Assembly: GCF_042434745.1 (NCBI RefSeq)
Contig: NZ_JBHLSS010000114.1
Length of the DNA: 23,188 bases
Source: Azotobacter paspali
Lineage (GTDB): Bacteria; Pseudomonadota; Gammaproteobacteria; Pseudomonadales; Pseudomonadaceae
Strand: one strand, 5' to 3'
Shown: positions 7,980 to 15,784 of the stretch, one piece after another
Numbering within the stretch: the first letter of the stretch is position 1
How the letters are laid out: each line of letters begins with the position of its first letter
The notes under the pieces: generated by a model
Seen by the model: only the letters and a program-made list of their open reading frames with translations
Told to the model about the DNA's origin: nothing
The model's database searches: none
Made by a program: the position numbers and the translations under genes

Positions 7980-10230
7980 GCATGCATTCCCGACTGCTGC
8001 CGCGACGCAGCGGAAAGAGCCCGGAATCGGCCGCCTGGTCGTAGTGGGGCTGGGGCTGATCGGCGGCTCCTTTGCCAAGGGGGTCCGCGAGCGTGGCCTG
8101 TGTCGCGAGGTCGTCGGCGTGGATCTGGACCCGCATACCCGCGAACTGGCGGTGACCCAGGGTGTGGTCGACCGTTGCGAGGAGGACCTAGCCGTCGCCT
8201 GCCGAGGCGCGCAGGTGATCCAGCTCGCCGTCCCCATCCTAGCCATGGAGAAGCTGCTCGGCGTACTCGCCGGGCTCGATCTGGGCGACGCCATCATCAC
8301 CGATGTCGGTAGCTCCAAGGGATATGTGCTGCAGGCGGCGCGGCGGGCCTTCGCCGGCCGGCCCTTGAACTTCGTGCCGGGCCATCCGATCGCCGGCTCC
8401 GAGCGCAGCGGCGTGGCGGCGGCCAACAGCGAATTGTTCCTCCATCACAAGGTCATCCTGACACCGGTGCAGGAGAGCGAGCCCCAAGCACTGGCGCTGG
8501 TCGACAGACTCTGGCGGGGGCTGGGGGCGGTGGTCGAGCGCATGGCCGTCGAGCGCCACGACGAGGTGCTCGCCGCCACCAGCCATCTGCCGCATCTGCT
8601 GGCTTTCGGCCTCGTGGACTCGCTGGCCAAGCGCAACGAAAACCTGGAAATATTTCGCTATGCCGCCGGCGGCTTTCGCGATTTCACACGGATTGCCGGC
8701 AGCGATCCGGTGATGTGGCGCGATATCTTCCTCGCCAACGGCGAGGCGGTATTGCGCACTCTCGATGTCTTTCGCAGTGATCTCGACGCCCTGCGCGCCG
8801 CGGTCGACGCAGGGGACGGGCATCAGTTGCTAGGCGTTTTCACCCGCGCCCGTGTTGCCCGTGAGCATTTCAGCAAGATACTGGCCCGTCGGGCCTATGT
8901 GGATGCCATGCACGATAACGACCTGATTTACTTGGCCCTGCCGGGCGGTCATGCCCGTGGACATATTCGTGTTCCCGGTGACAAGTCCATTTCTCACCGT
9001 TCGATCATGCTTGGCTCGCTGGCCGAGGGCACTACCGAAGTGGAGGGCTTTCTGGAAGGTGAGGATGCTCTCGCCACCATCCAGGCGTTCCGCGACATGG
9101 GGGTGGTCATCGAAGGGCCTCACCATGGCCAGGTGACCGTCCATGGTGTCGGCCTGCATGGCTTGAAGGCACCGTCGGGGCCGCTGTACCTGGGCAACTC
9201 GGGCACCTCCATGCGCCTGCTGTCGGGCCTGCTCGCGGCCCAGCCGTTCGACACCGTGCTGACCGGCGACGCCTCGCTTTCCAAGCGGCCGATGAACCGT
9301 GTGGCCAAACCCCTGCGCGAGATGGGGGCGGAGATCGAAGCCGGGCCGGAAGGGCGTCCGCCGCTGACCATCAAAGGCGGGCGCAGGCTCACCGGCATGC
9401 ATTACCAGATGCCCATGGCCAGTGCGCAGGTGAAGTCCTGCCTGCTGCTCGCCGGCCTCTATGCCGGCGGCGAAACCTCGGTCAGCGAGCCGGCGCCGAC
9501 CCGCGACCACACCGAGCGCATGCTGCGCGGTTTCGGTTACCCAGTGAAGGTCGAGGGCAGCAAGGTCACCGTCGAATCCGGGCACAAACTGCAGGCGACC
9601 CAGATCGAGGTGCCGGCGGACATTTCCTCGGCGACGTTCTTCCTGGTGGCCGCGACCATCGCCGAAGACTCCGAATTGCTGCTCGAGCACGTTGGCATCA
9701 ACCCGACCCGCACCGGGTCTATCGAGATCCTCAAGCTGATGGGGGCCGACATCACGCTGGAGAACCCGCGCGAGGTGGGGGGTGAGCCGGTCGCTGACAT
9801 CCGCGTGCGCTCCGCGCGCCTGCAGGGCATCGAGATCCCCCTGGACCTGGTGCCGCTGGCGATCGACGAGTTCCCCGTGCTGTTCGTCGCCGCGGCCTGC
9901 GCCAAGGGACGCACCGTGCTCCGTGGCGCCGAGGAGCTGCGGGTCAAGGAGTCCGACCGTATCCAGGTGATGGCCGACGGTTTGCGGGCACTCGGCGTCA
10001 AGGCCGAGCCGACCCCGGACGGCATCACCATCGAGGGCGGCCCGATCGGCGGGGGGGAGATATACAGCCACGGAGACCACCGCATCGCCATGTCCTTCAG
10101 CATCGCCTCGCTGCGTGCCAGCGCGCCGATCCGCATCCATGACTGCGCCAACGTAGCCACCTCCTTCCCGAATTTCATCGCCCTGGCCAAGCATGTCGGC
10201 ATTCGCGTGGACGAGGAGGGGGTGTCATGA
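7972..10230 (+). CDS. tyrA-aroA: Fused prephenate dehydrogenase / EPSP synthase
   Basis: One continuous 752-aa frame joins two shikimate-pathway enzymes. The TyrA part (about 18-305) has the NAD(P) motif GLGLIGGS from residue 26, TDVGSSKG at 110-117 and HPIAGSERSG around His138; it should act as a prephenate or cyclohexadienyl dehydrogenase. The AroA part (about 313-752) makes 5-enolpyruvylshikimate-3-phosphate. It carries GDKS (336-339), SAQVK (484-488), RDHTE (511-515) and NPTR (577-580), the four motifs used to define class II EPSP synthases, with Gly411 in GNSGTSMR as in glyphosate-sensitive enzymes. The start is GTG at 7972, with GGAAGG at 7957-7962; this overlaps hisC by 8 bases and gives the family-like start SEHAFPTA. 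The fusion is known in Pseudomonas. The stop overlaps cmk (ATGA). Confidence 0.95.
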   Translation: MSEHAFPTAAATQRKEPGIGRLVVVGLGLIGGSFAKGVRERGLCREVVGVDLDPHTRELAVTQGVVDRCEEDLAVACRGAQVIQLAVPILAMEKLLGVLAGLDLGDAIITDVGSSKGYVLQAARRAFAGRPLNFVPGHPIAGSERSGVAAANSELFLHHKVILTPVQESEPQALALVDRLWRGLGAVVERMAVERHDEVLAATSHLPHLLAFGLVDSLAKRNENLEIFRYAAGGFRDFTRIAGSDPVMWRDIFLANGEAVLRTLDVFRSDLDALRAAVDAGDGHQLLGVFTRARVAREHFSKILARRAYVDAMHDNDLIYLALPGGHARGHIRVPGDKSISHRSIMLGSLAEGTTEVEGFLEGEDALATIQAFRDMGVVIEGPHHGQVTVHGVGLHGLKAPSGPLYLGNSGTSMRLLSGLLAAQPFDTVLTGDASLSKRPMNRVAKPLREMGAEIEAGPEGRPPLTIKGGRRLTGMHYQMPMASAQVKSCLLLAGLYAGGETSVSEPAPTRDHTERMLRGFGYPVKVEGSKVTVESGHKLQATQIEVPADISSATFFLVAATIAEDSELLLEHVGINPTRTGSIEILKLMGADITLENPREVGGEPVADIRVRSARLQGIEIPLDLVPLAIDEFPVLFVAAACAKGRTVLRGAEELRVKESDRIQVMADGLRALGVKAEPTPDGITIEGGPIGGGEIYSHGDHRIAMSFSIASLRASAPIRIHDCANVATSFPNFIALAKHVGIRVDEEGVS

Positions 10231-10916
10231 GCATTCGTCCGGTCGTGATCACCATCGACGGCCCCAGCGGCTCCGGCAAGGGGACCGTGGCCGGCCTGCT
10301 CGCCAAGAGACTCGGTTGGAACCTGCTCGACTCGGGGGCCCTATACCGTCTGCTCGCCTTCGCCGCGCGCAATCATGGTGTTGATCTGACCAACGAAGAA
10401 GCACTCAAGGTGCTAGCCGCTCATCTAGACGTGCAATTCGTCACCTCCACGGATCAGCACCCGCAGCAGATCATCCTCGAGGGCGAGGACGTCACCGACG
10501 CCATCCGCAACGAGCAGGTCGGCACCGGGGCTTCCCAGGTCGCCTCGCTGCCGGCGGTGCGCGAAGCCCTCTTGCAACGCCAGCATGCTTTCCTCGAGCC
10601 GCCGGGGCTGGTGGCCGATGGCCGGGACATGGGCACCGTGGTCTTTCCGGATGCCCCGCTGAAGGTCTTTCTCACCGCGAGAGCCGAGGAACGGGCGCGC
10701 CGCCGCTACCAGCAGTTGAAGGAGAGTGGTGTCGATGCTAATCTGTCTAGTCTACTGGGCGAGATAAGCAAGCGCGACGAGCGCGACAGCCAGCGTGCCG
10801 TCGCCCCGCTCAAGGCCGCGCCGGACGCGATCCAGCTGGATTCCACGGAACTCACGATCGAGCAGGTGGTGGAGCGCATCATGAGCGAAATCGCCGCGCG
10901 AGACCTCGCCGGATGA
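10227..10916 (+). CDS. cmk: Cytidylate kinase
   Basis: The product (229 aa) phosphorylates CMP and dCMP with ATP in pyrimidine salvage and recycling. The P-loop GPSGSGKGT (about 12-20) is followed by LLDSGALYRL, the family CMP-binding start. DGRDMGTVVFPDAPLKVFLTA (about 131-151) is the conserved central segment, and RARRRYQQL begins the lid. Length is standard. The ATG at 10227 overlaps the tyrA-aroA stop in ATGA, so it is the last member of the coupled amino-acid run. rpsA follows after 119 bp, the usual cmk-rpsA pairing of gammaproteobacteria. Confidence 0.97.
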   Translation: MSIRPVVITIDGPSGSGKGTVAGLLAKRLGWNLLDSGALYRLLAFAARNHGVDLTNEEALKVLAAHLDVQFVTSTDQHPQQIILEGEDVTDAIRNEQVGTGASQVASLPAVREALLQRQHAFLEPPGLVADGRDMGTVVFPDAPLKVFLTARAEERARRRYQQLKESGVDANLSSLLGEISKRDERDSQRAVAPLKAAPDAIQLDSTELTIEQVVERIMSEIAARDLAG

Positions 10917-10944
10917 TACACGAGCGCCGCAGAGAACCAGACCT

Positions 10945-11017
10945 TATACTGCGGACTTTTTAAAGAAACGAACCCACATTGTCTGGAATGTGGAGATGGG
11001 CGGGTTTCCTCCCGCCT
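10945..11017 (+). promoter_or_regulatory. rpsA leader: possible -10 box and hairpin
   Basis: Between cmk and rpsA a TATACT hexamer (5 of 6 to the -10 consensus) lies at 10945-10950, without a recognisable -35. Downstream, GGCGGG (10999-11004) pairs with CCCGCC (11011-11016) across a 6-base loop, ending about 19 nt before the rpsA ATG. Protein S1 represses its own mRNA in E. coli through a structured leader, so this hairpin could have that role (inference). It has no U-tract and is not a terminator. Confidence 0.35.
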
Positions 11018-11035
11018 CAATCGACAGGAATCAAC

Positions 11036-12715
11036 ATGAGCGAAAGCTTTGCAGAACTTTTTGAAGAAAGCCTGAAATCCCTCGACATGCAGCCCGGTGC
11101 CATCATCACCGGCATTGTGGTCGACATCGACGGTGACTGGGTTACCGTGCATGCCGGCCTGAAGTCCGAGGGCGTCATCCCGGTCGAACAGTTCTACAAC
11201 GAGCAAGGCGAGCTGACCATCAAGGTGGGTGACGAGGTTCACGTCGCGCTGGACGCAGTGGAAGACGGCTTCGGTGAAACCAAGCTGTCCCGCGAGAAAG
11301 CCAAGCGTGCCGAGTCCTGGCTGGTTCTGGAAGCTGCCTTCGCTGCCGACGAAGTCGTCAAGGGCATCATCAACGGCAAGGTCAAGGGTGGCTTCACCGT
11401 TGACATCAATGGCATCCGTGCGTTCCTGCCGGGTTCCCTGGTCGACGTCCGTCCGGTGCGCGACACCACCCACCTGGAAGGTAAAGAGCTCGAGTTCAAG
11501 GTCATCAAGCTCGACCAGAAGCGCAACAACGTGGTCGTGTCCCGCCGCAGCGTCCTGGAAGCCGAGAACAGCGCCGAGCGCGAGGCTCTGCTGGAGTCTC
11601 TGCAGGAAGGTCAGCAGGTCAAGGGCATCGTCAAGAACCTCACTGACTACGGTGCGTTCGTCGATCTGGGCGGCGTGGACGGCCTGCTGCACATCACCGA
11701 CATGGCCTGGAAGCGCATCAAGCATCCGTCCGAGATCGTCAACGTCGGCGACGAGATCGACGTCAAGGTGCTCAAGTTCGATCGTGAGCGCAATCGTGTC
11801 TCCCTGGGCCTGAAGCAACTGGGCGAGGATCCGTGGGTCGCCATCAAGGCCCGCTATCCGGAAGGCACCCGCGTCATGGCCCGTGTCACCAACCTCACCG
11901 ACTACGGCTGCTTCGCCGAGCTGGAAGAGGGTGTGGAAGGTCTGGTGCACGTTTCCGAGATGGACTGGACCAACAAGAACATCCACCCGTCCAAGGTCGT
12001 TCAGGTCGGTGACGAAGTGGAAGTCATGGTGCTGGACATCGACGAAGAACGTCGTCGTATCTCCCTGGGCATCAAGCAGTGCAAGTCCAATCCCTGGGAA
12101 GACTTCTCCAGCCGTTACAACAAGGGCGACCGCATCAGCGGTACCATCAAGTCGATCACCGATTTCGGCATCTTCATCGGCCTGGAAGGCGGTATCGACG
12201 GTCTGGTCCACCTGTCCGACATCTCCTGGAACGAGCAGGGCGAGGAAGCCGTGCGTCGCTTCAAGAAGGGCGATGAGCTGGAAACCGTCATCCTCTCCGT
12301 CGATCCGGAGCGCGAGCGCATTTCGCTGGGTGTCAAGCAACTGGCGGACGATCCGTTCTCCAGCTATGCCTCCCTCAACGAGAAGGGCAGTATCGTGCGC
12401 GGCACCGTGAAGGAAGTCGACGCCAAGGGCGCGATCGTCGACCTGGGCAACGACATCGAAGCTGTGCTGAAGGCGTCCGAAATCAGCCGCGATCGCGTCG
12501 AAGACGCCCGCAACGTGCTGAAGGAAGGCGACGAGGTCGAAGCCAAGATCATCAGCATTGATCGCAAGAGCCGTGTCATCAGCCTTTCGATCAAGGCCAA
12601 GGACGTGGACGACGAGAAGGACGCCATCAAGGAACTGCGCAAGCAGGAAACCGAGGCGCCTGGCCCGACAACCATCGGCGACCTGATCCGCGCTCAGATG
12701 GGCAACCAGAGCTGA
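11036..12715 (+). CDS. rpsA: 30S ribosomal protein S1
   Basis: The product (559 aa, the usual Pseudomonas length) binds mRNA leaders and helps load them on the 30S subunit. Six S1 (OB-fold) repeats can be followed at about 21-87, 105-171, 192-260, 277-347, 364-434 and 451-520. Repeats 3-5 show the strongest signature, with TDYGAFVDLGGVDGLLHITD, LTDYGCFAELEEGVEGLVHVS and ITDFGIFIGLEGGIDGLVHLS. The ATG at 11036 (MSESFAELFEESL) has AGGAA at 11026-11030. An in-frame start at 10979 would add 19 residues without family similarity, so I reject it. An intrinsic terminator follows the stop by about 20 bases. Confidence 0.98.
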   Translation: MSESFAELFEESLKSLDMQPGAIITGIVVDIDGDWVTVHAGLKSEGVIPVEQFYNEQGELTIKVGDEVHVALDAVEDGFGETKLSREKAKRAESWLVLEAAFAADEVVKGIINGKVKGGFTVDINGIRAFLPGSLVDVRPVRDTTHLEGKELEFKVIKLDQKRNNVVVSRRSVLEAENSAEREALLESLQEGQQVKGIVKNLTDYGAFVDLGGVDGLLHITDMAWKRIKHPSEIVNVGDEIDVKVLKFDRERNRVSLGLKQLGEDPWVAIKARYPEGTRVMARVTNLTDYGCFAELEEGVEGLVHVSEMDWTNKNIHPSKVVQVGDEVEVMVLDIDEERRRISLGIKQCKSNPWEDFSSRYNKGDRISGTIKSITDFGIFIGLEGGIDGLVHLSDISWNEQGEEAVRRFKKGDELETVILSVDPERERISLGVKQLADDPFSSYASLNEKGSIVRGTVKEVDAKGAIVDLGNDIEAVLKASEISRDRVEDARNVLKEGDEVEAKIISIDRKSRVISLSIKAKDVDDEKDAIKELRKQETEAPGPTTIGDLIRAQMGNQS

Positions 12716-12735
12716 GTTCGGCGGTGCGTTAAATG

Positions 12736-12762
12736 AAAAGGGCGACTTCGGTCGCCCTTTTT
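12736..12762 (+). terminator. Intrinsic terminator of the cmk-rpsA transcript
   Basis: GGGCGAC (12740-12746) pairs perfectly with GTCGCCC (12751-12757) around a cUUCGg tetraloop. A run of four A precedes the stem and TTTTT follows it (12758-12762). This is a textbook rho-independent terminator. It separates the core operon from ihfB. Confidence 0.93.
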
Positions 12763-12801
12763 CGTTGTGGGTCGCAAGGATGGCTGGAACCTCCAGTCTG
12801 C

Positions 12802-12856
12802 GGAAGCGGATTTATCCGCGATGGAGCGCAAACCAGAACCGAATTCACTCCCGCCA
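12802..12856. repeat. Degenerate REP pair (REPIN-like)
   Basis: GCGGATTTATCCGC at 12806-12819 is a REP hairpin with flanks like the Pseudomonas REP GTAGGAGCGGATTTATCCGCGA, though degenerate on the left. About 20 bases on, GAATTCACTCCCGC (12841-12854) reads on the other strand as GCGGGAGTGAATTC, the left half of a REP in opposite orientation. Two inverted REPs form the unit called a REPIN. The remainder of the 12763-13032 gap holds no gene I can support. Confidence 0.5.
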
Positions 12857-13032
12857 AGGTGCTATCGACCTCCTTTCCCTGGCAAGGTCCCGAAAGGGGC
12901 TATCGTCCTCATTCCTTATCTTTCCGCGTGCTCGTCATTGCCGGGTTGTGCTCCGGGCTGTTCAAACTCTGTTCAGCATGCTAAAACCCAAGCACTATTT
13001 TGATCTAGCCGCTTGAAAACGAAGGGAAAACC

Positions 13033-13311
13033 ATGACCAAGTCGGAGTTGATCGAGCGCATCGTCACTCAGCAGGGGCAGTTGTCCGCAAAGGATGTGGA
13101 ACTGGCCATCAAGACCATGCTGGAGCAAATGTCGCAGGCTCTGGCCACCGGAGATCGCATCGAAATCCGCGGTTTCGGCAGTTTCTCGCTGCACTATCGG
13201 GCACCACGTGTCGGCCGTAATCCGAAAACCGGACAGACCGTTCGCCTCGATGGCAAGTTCGTGCCGCATTTCAAGCCCGGTAAGGAGCTACGCGATCGCG
13301 TCAATGAATGA
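13033..13311 (+). CDS. ihfB: Integration host factor subunit beta
   Basis: The product (92 aa) is a nucleoid protein that pairs with IhfA and bends DNA sharply at specific sites in transcription, recombination and replication. It has the full HU/IHF fold, with the signature GFGSFSLHYRAPRVGRNPKTG at about 46-66, including the DNA-intercalating proline in the beta-arm. TKSELIERI at the N-terminus and the Arg46-Gly-Phe pattern fit IhfB rather than HU. The ATG at 13033 has AAGGGA 7 bases upstream. It stands between the rpsA terminator and the O-antigen side of the window, the position of ihfB (himD) in P. aeruginosa. Confidence 0.96.
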   Translation: MTKSELIERIVTQQGQLSAKDVELAIKTMLEQMSQALATGDRIEIRGFGSFSLHYRAPRVGRNPKTGQTVRLDGKFVPHFKPGKELRDRVNE

Positions 13312-13319
13312 AATGACTA

Positions 13320-13350
13320 TTGTCATGCTCGAATGCCGGGACGGTACACT
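13320..13350 (+). promoter_or_regulatory. Weak promoter candidate before the LapA-domain gene
   Basis: TTGTCA (5 of 6) at 13320-13325 and TACACT (4 of 6) at 13345-13350 are separated by 19 bp, longer than ideal. They lie in the 150-bp gap after ihfB and could start a transcript for the small membrane protein. The support is limited to these matches. Confidence 0.3.
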
Positions 13351-13461
13351 GAGCGACTTCAGAATTGGCTCGTCCGCACAGCGGATCGTCGCGTCGCTCT
13401 GATGCGACAGGTTGTCCGGATAGAGCGAACGAAAGTGTAGTCATCACGAGAGAACTGCCTC

Positions 13462-13761
13462 ATGCGTCACTTGAAACGAATCTTGCTGGGATTGATCCTG
13501 CTGCTGGTAGCCGCCGCCACGCTGGTGTTCGTACTGGAAAACCGCCAGGTCGCGACGCTGGTGCTCTTCGGCTGGACTACGCCACAACTGCCGATGGCCG
13601 TCTTCGTTTCCGCCGCCTTGCTGTTGGGGCTGTTGGCCTCGCCGCTGCTGGGAATGCTGTTCTACGGCCGTCTGAGAATGCAACTGGCCTCCCGTCAACG
13701 CCAATTGGTGGAATGCCAGAAAGAGCTGGCTCGGTTGACGGAGCAGCCGACTGCGGACTAA
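13462..13761 (+). CDS. LapA-domain (DUF1049) inner-membrane protein
   Basis: This is a 99-aa protein with two hydrophobic helices (about 5-25 and 44-68) and a basic, then heptad-like, cytoplasmic tail (about 70-95). The pattern LVFVLENRQVATLVLFGW between the helices is typical of the DUF1049 family, named after E. coli LapA (YciS), which works with LapB in LPS assembly and LpxC turnover. It should be an inner-membrane protein. Its exact role in Pseudomonadaceae is not shown, and no lapB follows here. The ATG at 13462 has CGAGAG about 9 bases upstream. I leave the gene symbol blank because lapA also names an unrelated adhesin in Pseudomonas. Confidence 0.85.
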   Translation: MRHLKRILLGLILLLVAAATLVFVLENRQVATLVLFGWTTPQLPMAVFVSAALLLGLLASPLLGMLFYGRLRMQLASRQRQLVECQKELARLTEQPTAD

Positions 13762-14109
13762 CCGGATATCTCCCTTTTAAAGCAGGATGAAAGGAGCCGC
13801 GAATAGGGGCTCCTGTCCTCTTGGCTGATCGCCGTGTGCTTTGTCAAGGCTTGCAATCTTCTTTTTGTGCTGCAGAATTCGCTCCCTTAATTTCATTGTG
13901 GTATCTGTCTTCGGGCTATCCGGACGCCTTTCTGAAGGTGCCGGTTTCGATGGTTCGATTTCCATTATCCGGACTCTGAAAGGCTCGCCGTTCTGGCAGC
14001 CCTGGCGAAAGATGTTCCCAGCTTGGCGTTCCGGTGCCTTGGCCGGAACAGCCTGTTCAGCAGGGTGTCGGGCATGGCAAATGGAAGTTTCGAACTGAAG
14101 GAGCGAGCA
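13762..14109. other. Gene-poor gap before the MBL-fold gene
   Basis: These 348 bp carry no gene I can support. An imperfect hairpin has AGGAGCC (13792-13798) pairing with GGCTCCT (13808-13814) but lacks a T-run. A minus-strand frame could encode a hydrophilic peptide starting near 13965 (MEIEPSKPAPSERR) and ending at 13777. Its third codon positions are not GC-rich, unlike the neighbours, and no clear ribosome binding site precedes it. The stretch may be the remnant of something lost. Confidence 0.5.
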
Positions 14110-15546
14110 GTGCCATACCCGGAAATTCTTCACCACGGTGCTACCCAGGGAGCTACTGGCTCCTGCCATCAATTGCTGATGGATGCGCAGCACAGCCTGT
14201 TGATCGACTGCGGCCTATTCCAGAAGGCGGAAACCTCCGCCGAAGGTCGGGCCGGAGCCGACAGCCTTGCTATCGACTTTGCCCTGAGTACCGTCAAGGC
14301 ATTGATAGCGACCCATGTGCACCTCGATCATGTCGGACGGATTCCCTATCTGCTGGCGGCTGGCCTCAAGGGGCCGACCCTCTGTAGCGAGCTTTCGGTC
14401 AGGCTGCTGCCCATCGTCCTGGAAGATGTCTTCAAGCTGGGCGTAAGTAGCGACCAGCGACAGGTGGAGCGTTATCTTGAACTGATCGGGCAGTGGTCGA
14501 TCGCCTTGCTCTACAAGCACTGGTTCACCCTGGCGGATACCTCGATGCTGCTCTGCAGGATTCGCCTGCAGCAGGCCGGCCACATCCTCGGTTCAGCCTA
14601 CGTGGAAATCGACCTGACTTACAAAGCCATCGGCCGCAAGCGCCGCATCCTTTTCTCCAGCTGGGAGCCCCTATCCGCCATTGTTGCCGGCGCCGCGGCC
14701 GATACCCTGGTCATCGAGAGCATCTACGGCGACTGTTTGCACGAAGATCGTCGCAGCCGTCGGCAACGTCTCGAAACAATGATCGAACAGGCGCTAGCCG
14801 ATCGGGGCAGTGTACTGATCTTGGCCTTCAGCATCGAGCGAACGCAGGAACTGCTGTACAAACTGGAAGAGATCATTTATCGCAAGACTCGATCCCGTTC
14901 GGCAGCACGGGACGCGGAAACCCGGCCATCCAGCCAGGCCGACTGGCCGCAGCTTCCCATCATTCTCGATTCCCCCTTGCCAGCCGTTTCACCCAGGCCT
15001 ATCGCGACCTGCAACCCTTCTGGGACCGGAAGGGAGGCCACCAAGCGGGCCAGATCCGGGCGGCAGCCGCTGGGCTTCGAGCAATTGATCACGGTGGAAA
15101 ATCACGCCGATCACCTGCGCATGGTCGAGCATCTGGCGAGTGCCGCCTGCCCGGCCATTGTCATCGCCGGCAGCGGCATGTGCACCAGCGGGCGCATCGT
15201 CAACTACCTGAAAGCCATGCTGGGAGATCGTCGGCACAATATACTCTTCGTCGGCTACCAGGCTATGGGTACGCTTGGGCATGCTATCCAGAAATATGGG
15301 CCGCAGAGCGGTTACGTGGACCTAAACGGCGAGCGCCGCGAAATCAGGGCCAGGGTCGCCACCCTGGGTGGCTATTCGGCCCATGCCGATCGGCAGGGAC
15401 TGGTGAATTTCGTCACCCGGATGCGCGAGTGGCCGGACGAGATACGCCTCGTCCATGGCGAGGCCGACGCCAAGCGTGCGCTCAATGCCGAACTGCGGCG
15501 GCGTTATATGGAAAAACAGAAGAGGGTGAGCATTATTACCCTCTGA
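14110..15546 (+). CDS. MBL-fold/beta-CASP metallohydrolase, probably decaying
   Basis: The open frame is 478 aa. It belongs to the RNA-processing metallo-beta-lactamase/beta-CASP family (RNase J/CPSF73-like). HVHLDH at 69-74, AGHILGSA at 156-163, the GSGMC region at 354-358 and GGYSAHAD at 420-427 are preserved. Other parts are damaged. The SGDLG-type metal motif reads FSSWEP (182-187), with family-like LGAP and YPPLLPAPRP visible only in the other two frames. The beta-CASP PAFSxGR motif reads LAFSIER. At about nt 14979-15030 the family-like ASRFTQAYRDLQPFWD is one base out of frame. The indels sum to a multiple of three, so the frame stays open. The start is GTG at 14110 with an excellent AAGGAG six bases upstream. 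It is likely inactive as a nuclease. Confidence 0.75.
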   Translation: MPYPEILHHGATQGATGSCHQLLMDAQHSLLIDCGLFQKAETSAEGRAGADSLAIDFALSTVKALIATHVHLDHVGRIPYLLAAGLKGPTLCSELSVRLLPIVLEDVFKLGVSSDQRQVERYLELIGQWSIALLYKHWFTLADTSMLLCRIRLQQAGHILGSAYVEIDLTYKAIGRKRRILFSSWEPLSAIVAGAAADTLVIESIYGDCLHEDRRSRRQRLETMIEQALADRGSVLILAFSIERTQELLYKLEEIIYRKTRSRSAARDAETRPSSQADWPQLPIILDSPLPAVSPRPIATCNPSGTGREATKRARSGRQPLGFEQLITVENHADHLRMVEHLASAACPAIVIAGSGMCTSGRIVNYLKAMLGDRRHNILFVGYQAMGTLGHAIQKYGPQSGYVDLNGERREIRARVATLGGYSAHADRQGLVNFVTRMREWPDEIRLVHGEADAKRALNAELRRRYMEKQKRVSIITL

Positions 15547-15596
15547 GGATGTCGTGAGGATGGATTGGATGGGTAAAGCAAGTGCTTAAAGAGACT

Positions 15597-15618
15597 GTAG
15601 GAGCGAATTCATTCGCGA
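15597..15618 (+). repeat. REP hairpin
   Basis: GTAGGAGCGAATTCATTCGCGA is a typical Pseudomonas REP: a GTAG head followed by the palindrome GCGAAT-TC-ATTCGC (15603-15616). It lies in the 238-bp gap between the MBL-fold gene and rfaH. The rest of that gap holds a short GGCGG/CCGCC inverted repeat (15652-15663) and no gene I can support. REP elements often mark gene ends and recombination points. Confidence 0.75.
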
Positions 15619-15784
15619 TTGCTAAGGGGCCATACTGCTTCTGGCTCTGTCGGCGGGTCCGCCTGGTACATGGGATGTGTTGCTATTGCAGCGAGTGAAG
15701 TCCGTGGAGCGTAGCCAGGAACCTCGATGAATTGAAAAGCCCTGCAATGGTCAGGTCTGAGTCAAAGGCGGGGTGATATGGAAT

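Noticed and set aside
8830..10194. Minus-strand open frame (454 codons) opposite the aroA half
   Set aside because: Shadow of a strongly biased gene; no domain recognised.
10979..11035. Upstream in-frame start for rpsA
   Set aside because: Adds 19 residues not found in S1 proteins and covers the leader hairpin; the ATG at 11036 has the ribosome binding site and gives the standard 559 aa.
10706..12340. Minus-strand open frame (544 codons) opposite cmk and rpsA
   Set aside because: Runs antisense through a highly expressed ribosomal gene; the periodic look comes from the S1 repeats on the other strand.
12733..13016. Several overlapping short + strand frames between rpsA and ihfB
   Set aside because: They start inside the terminator or REP, lack ribosome binding sites and show no protein-like pattern.
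14493..15557. Second + strand open frame overlapping the MBL-fold gene
   Set aside because: Not a separate gene, but useful: it carries the displaced LGAP and ASRFTQAYRDLQPFWD pieces that reveal the frameshifts.
15652..15663. GGCGGGTC as an ops element before rfaH
   Set aside because: It differs from GGCGGTAG at several positions and is better described as a small GGCGG/CCGCC inverted repeat.
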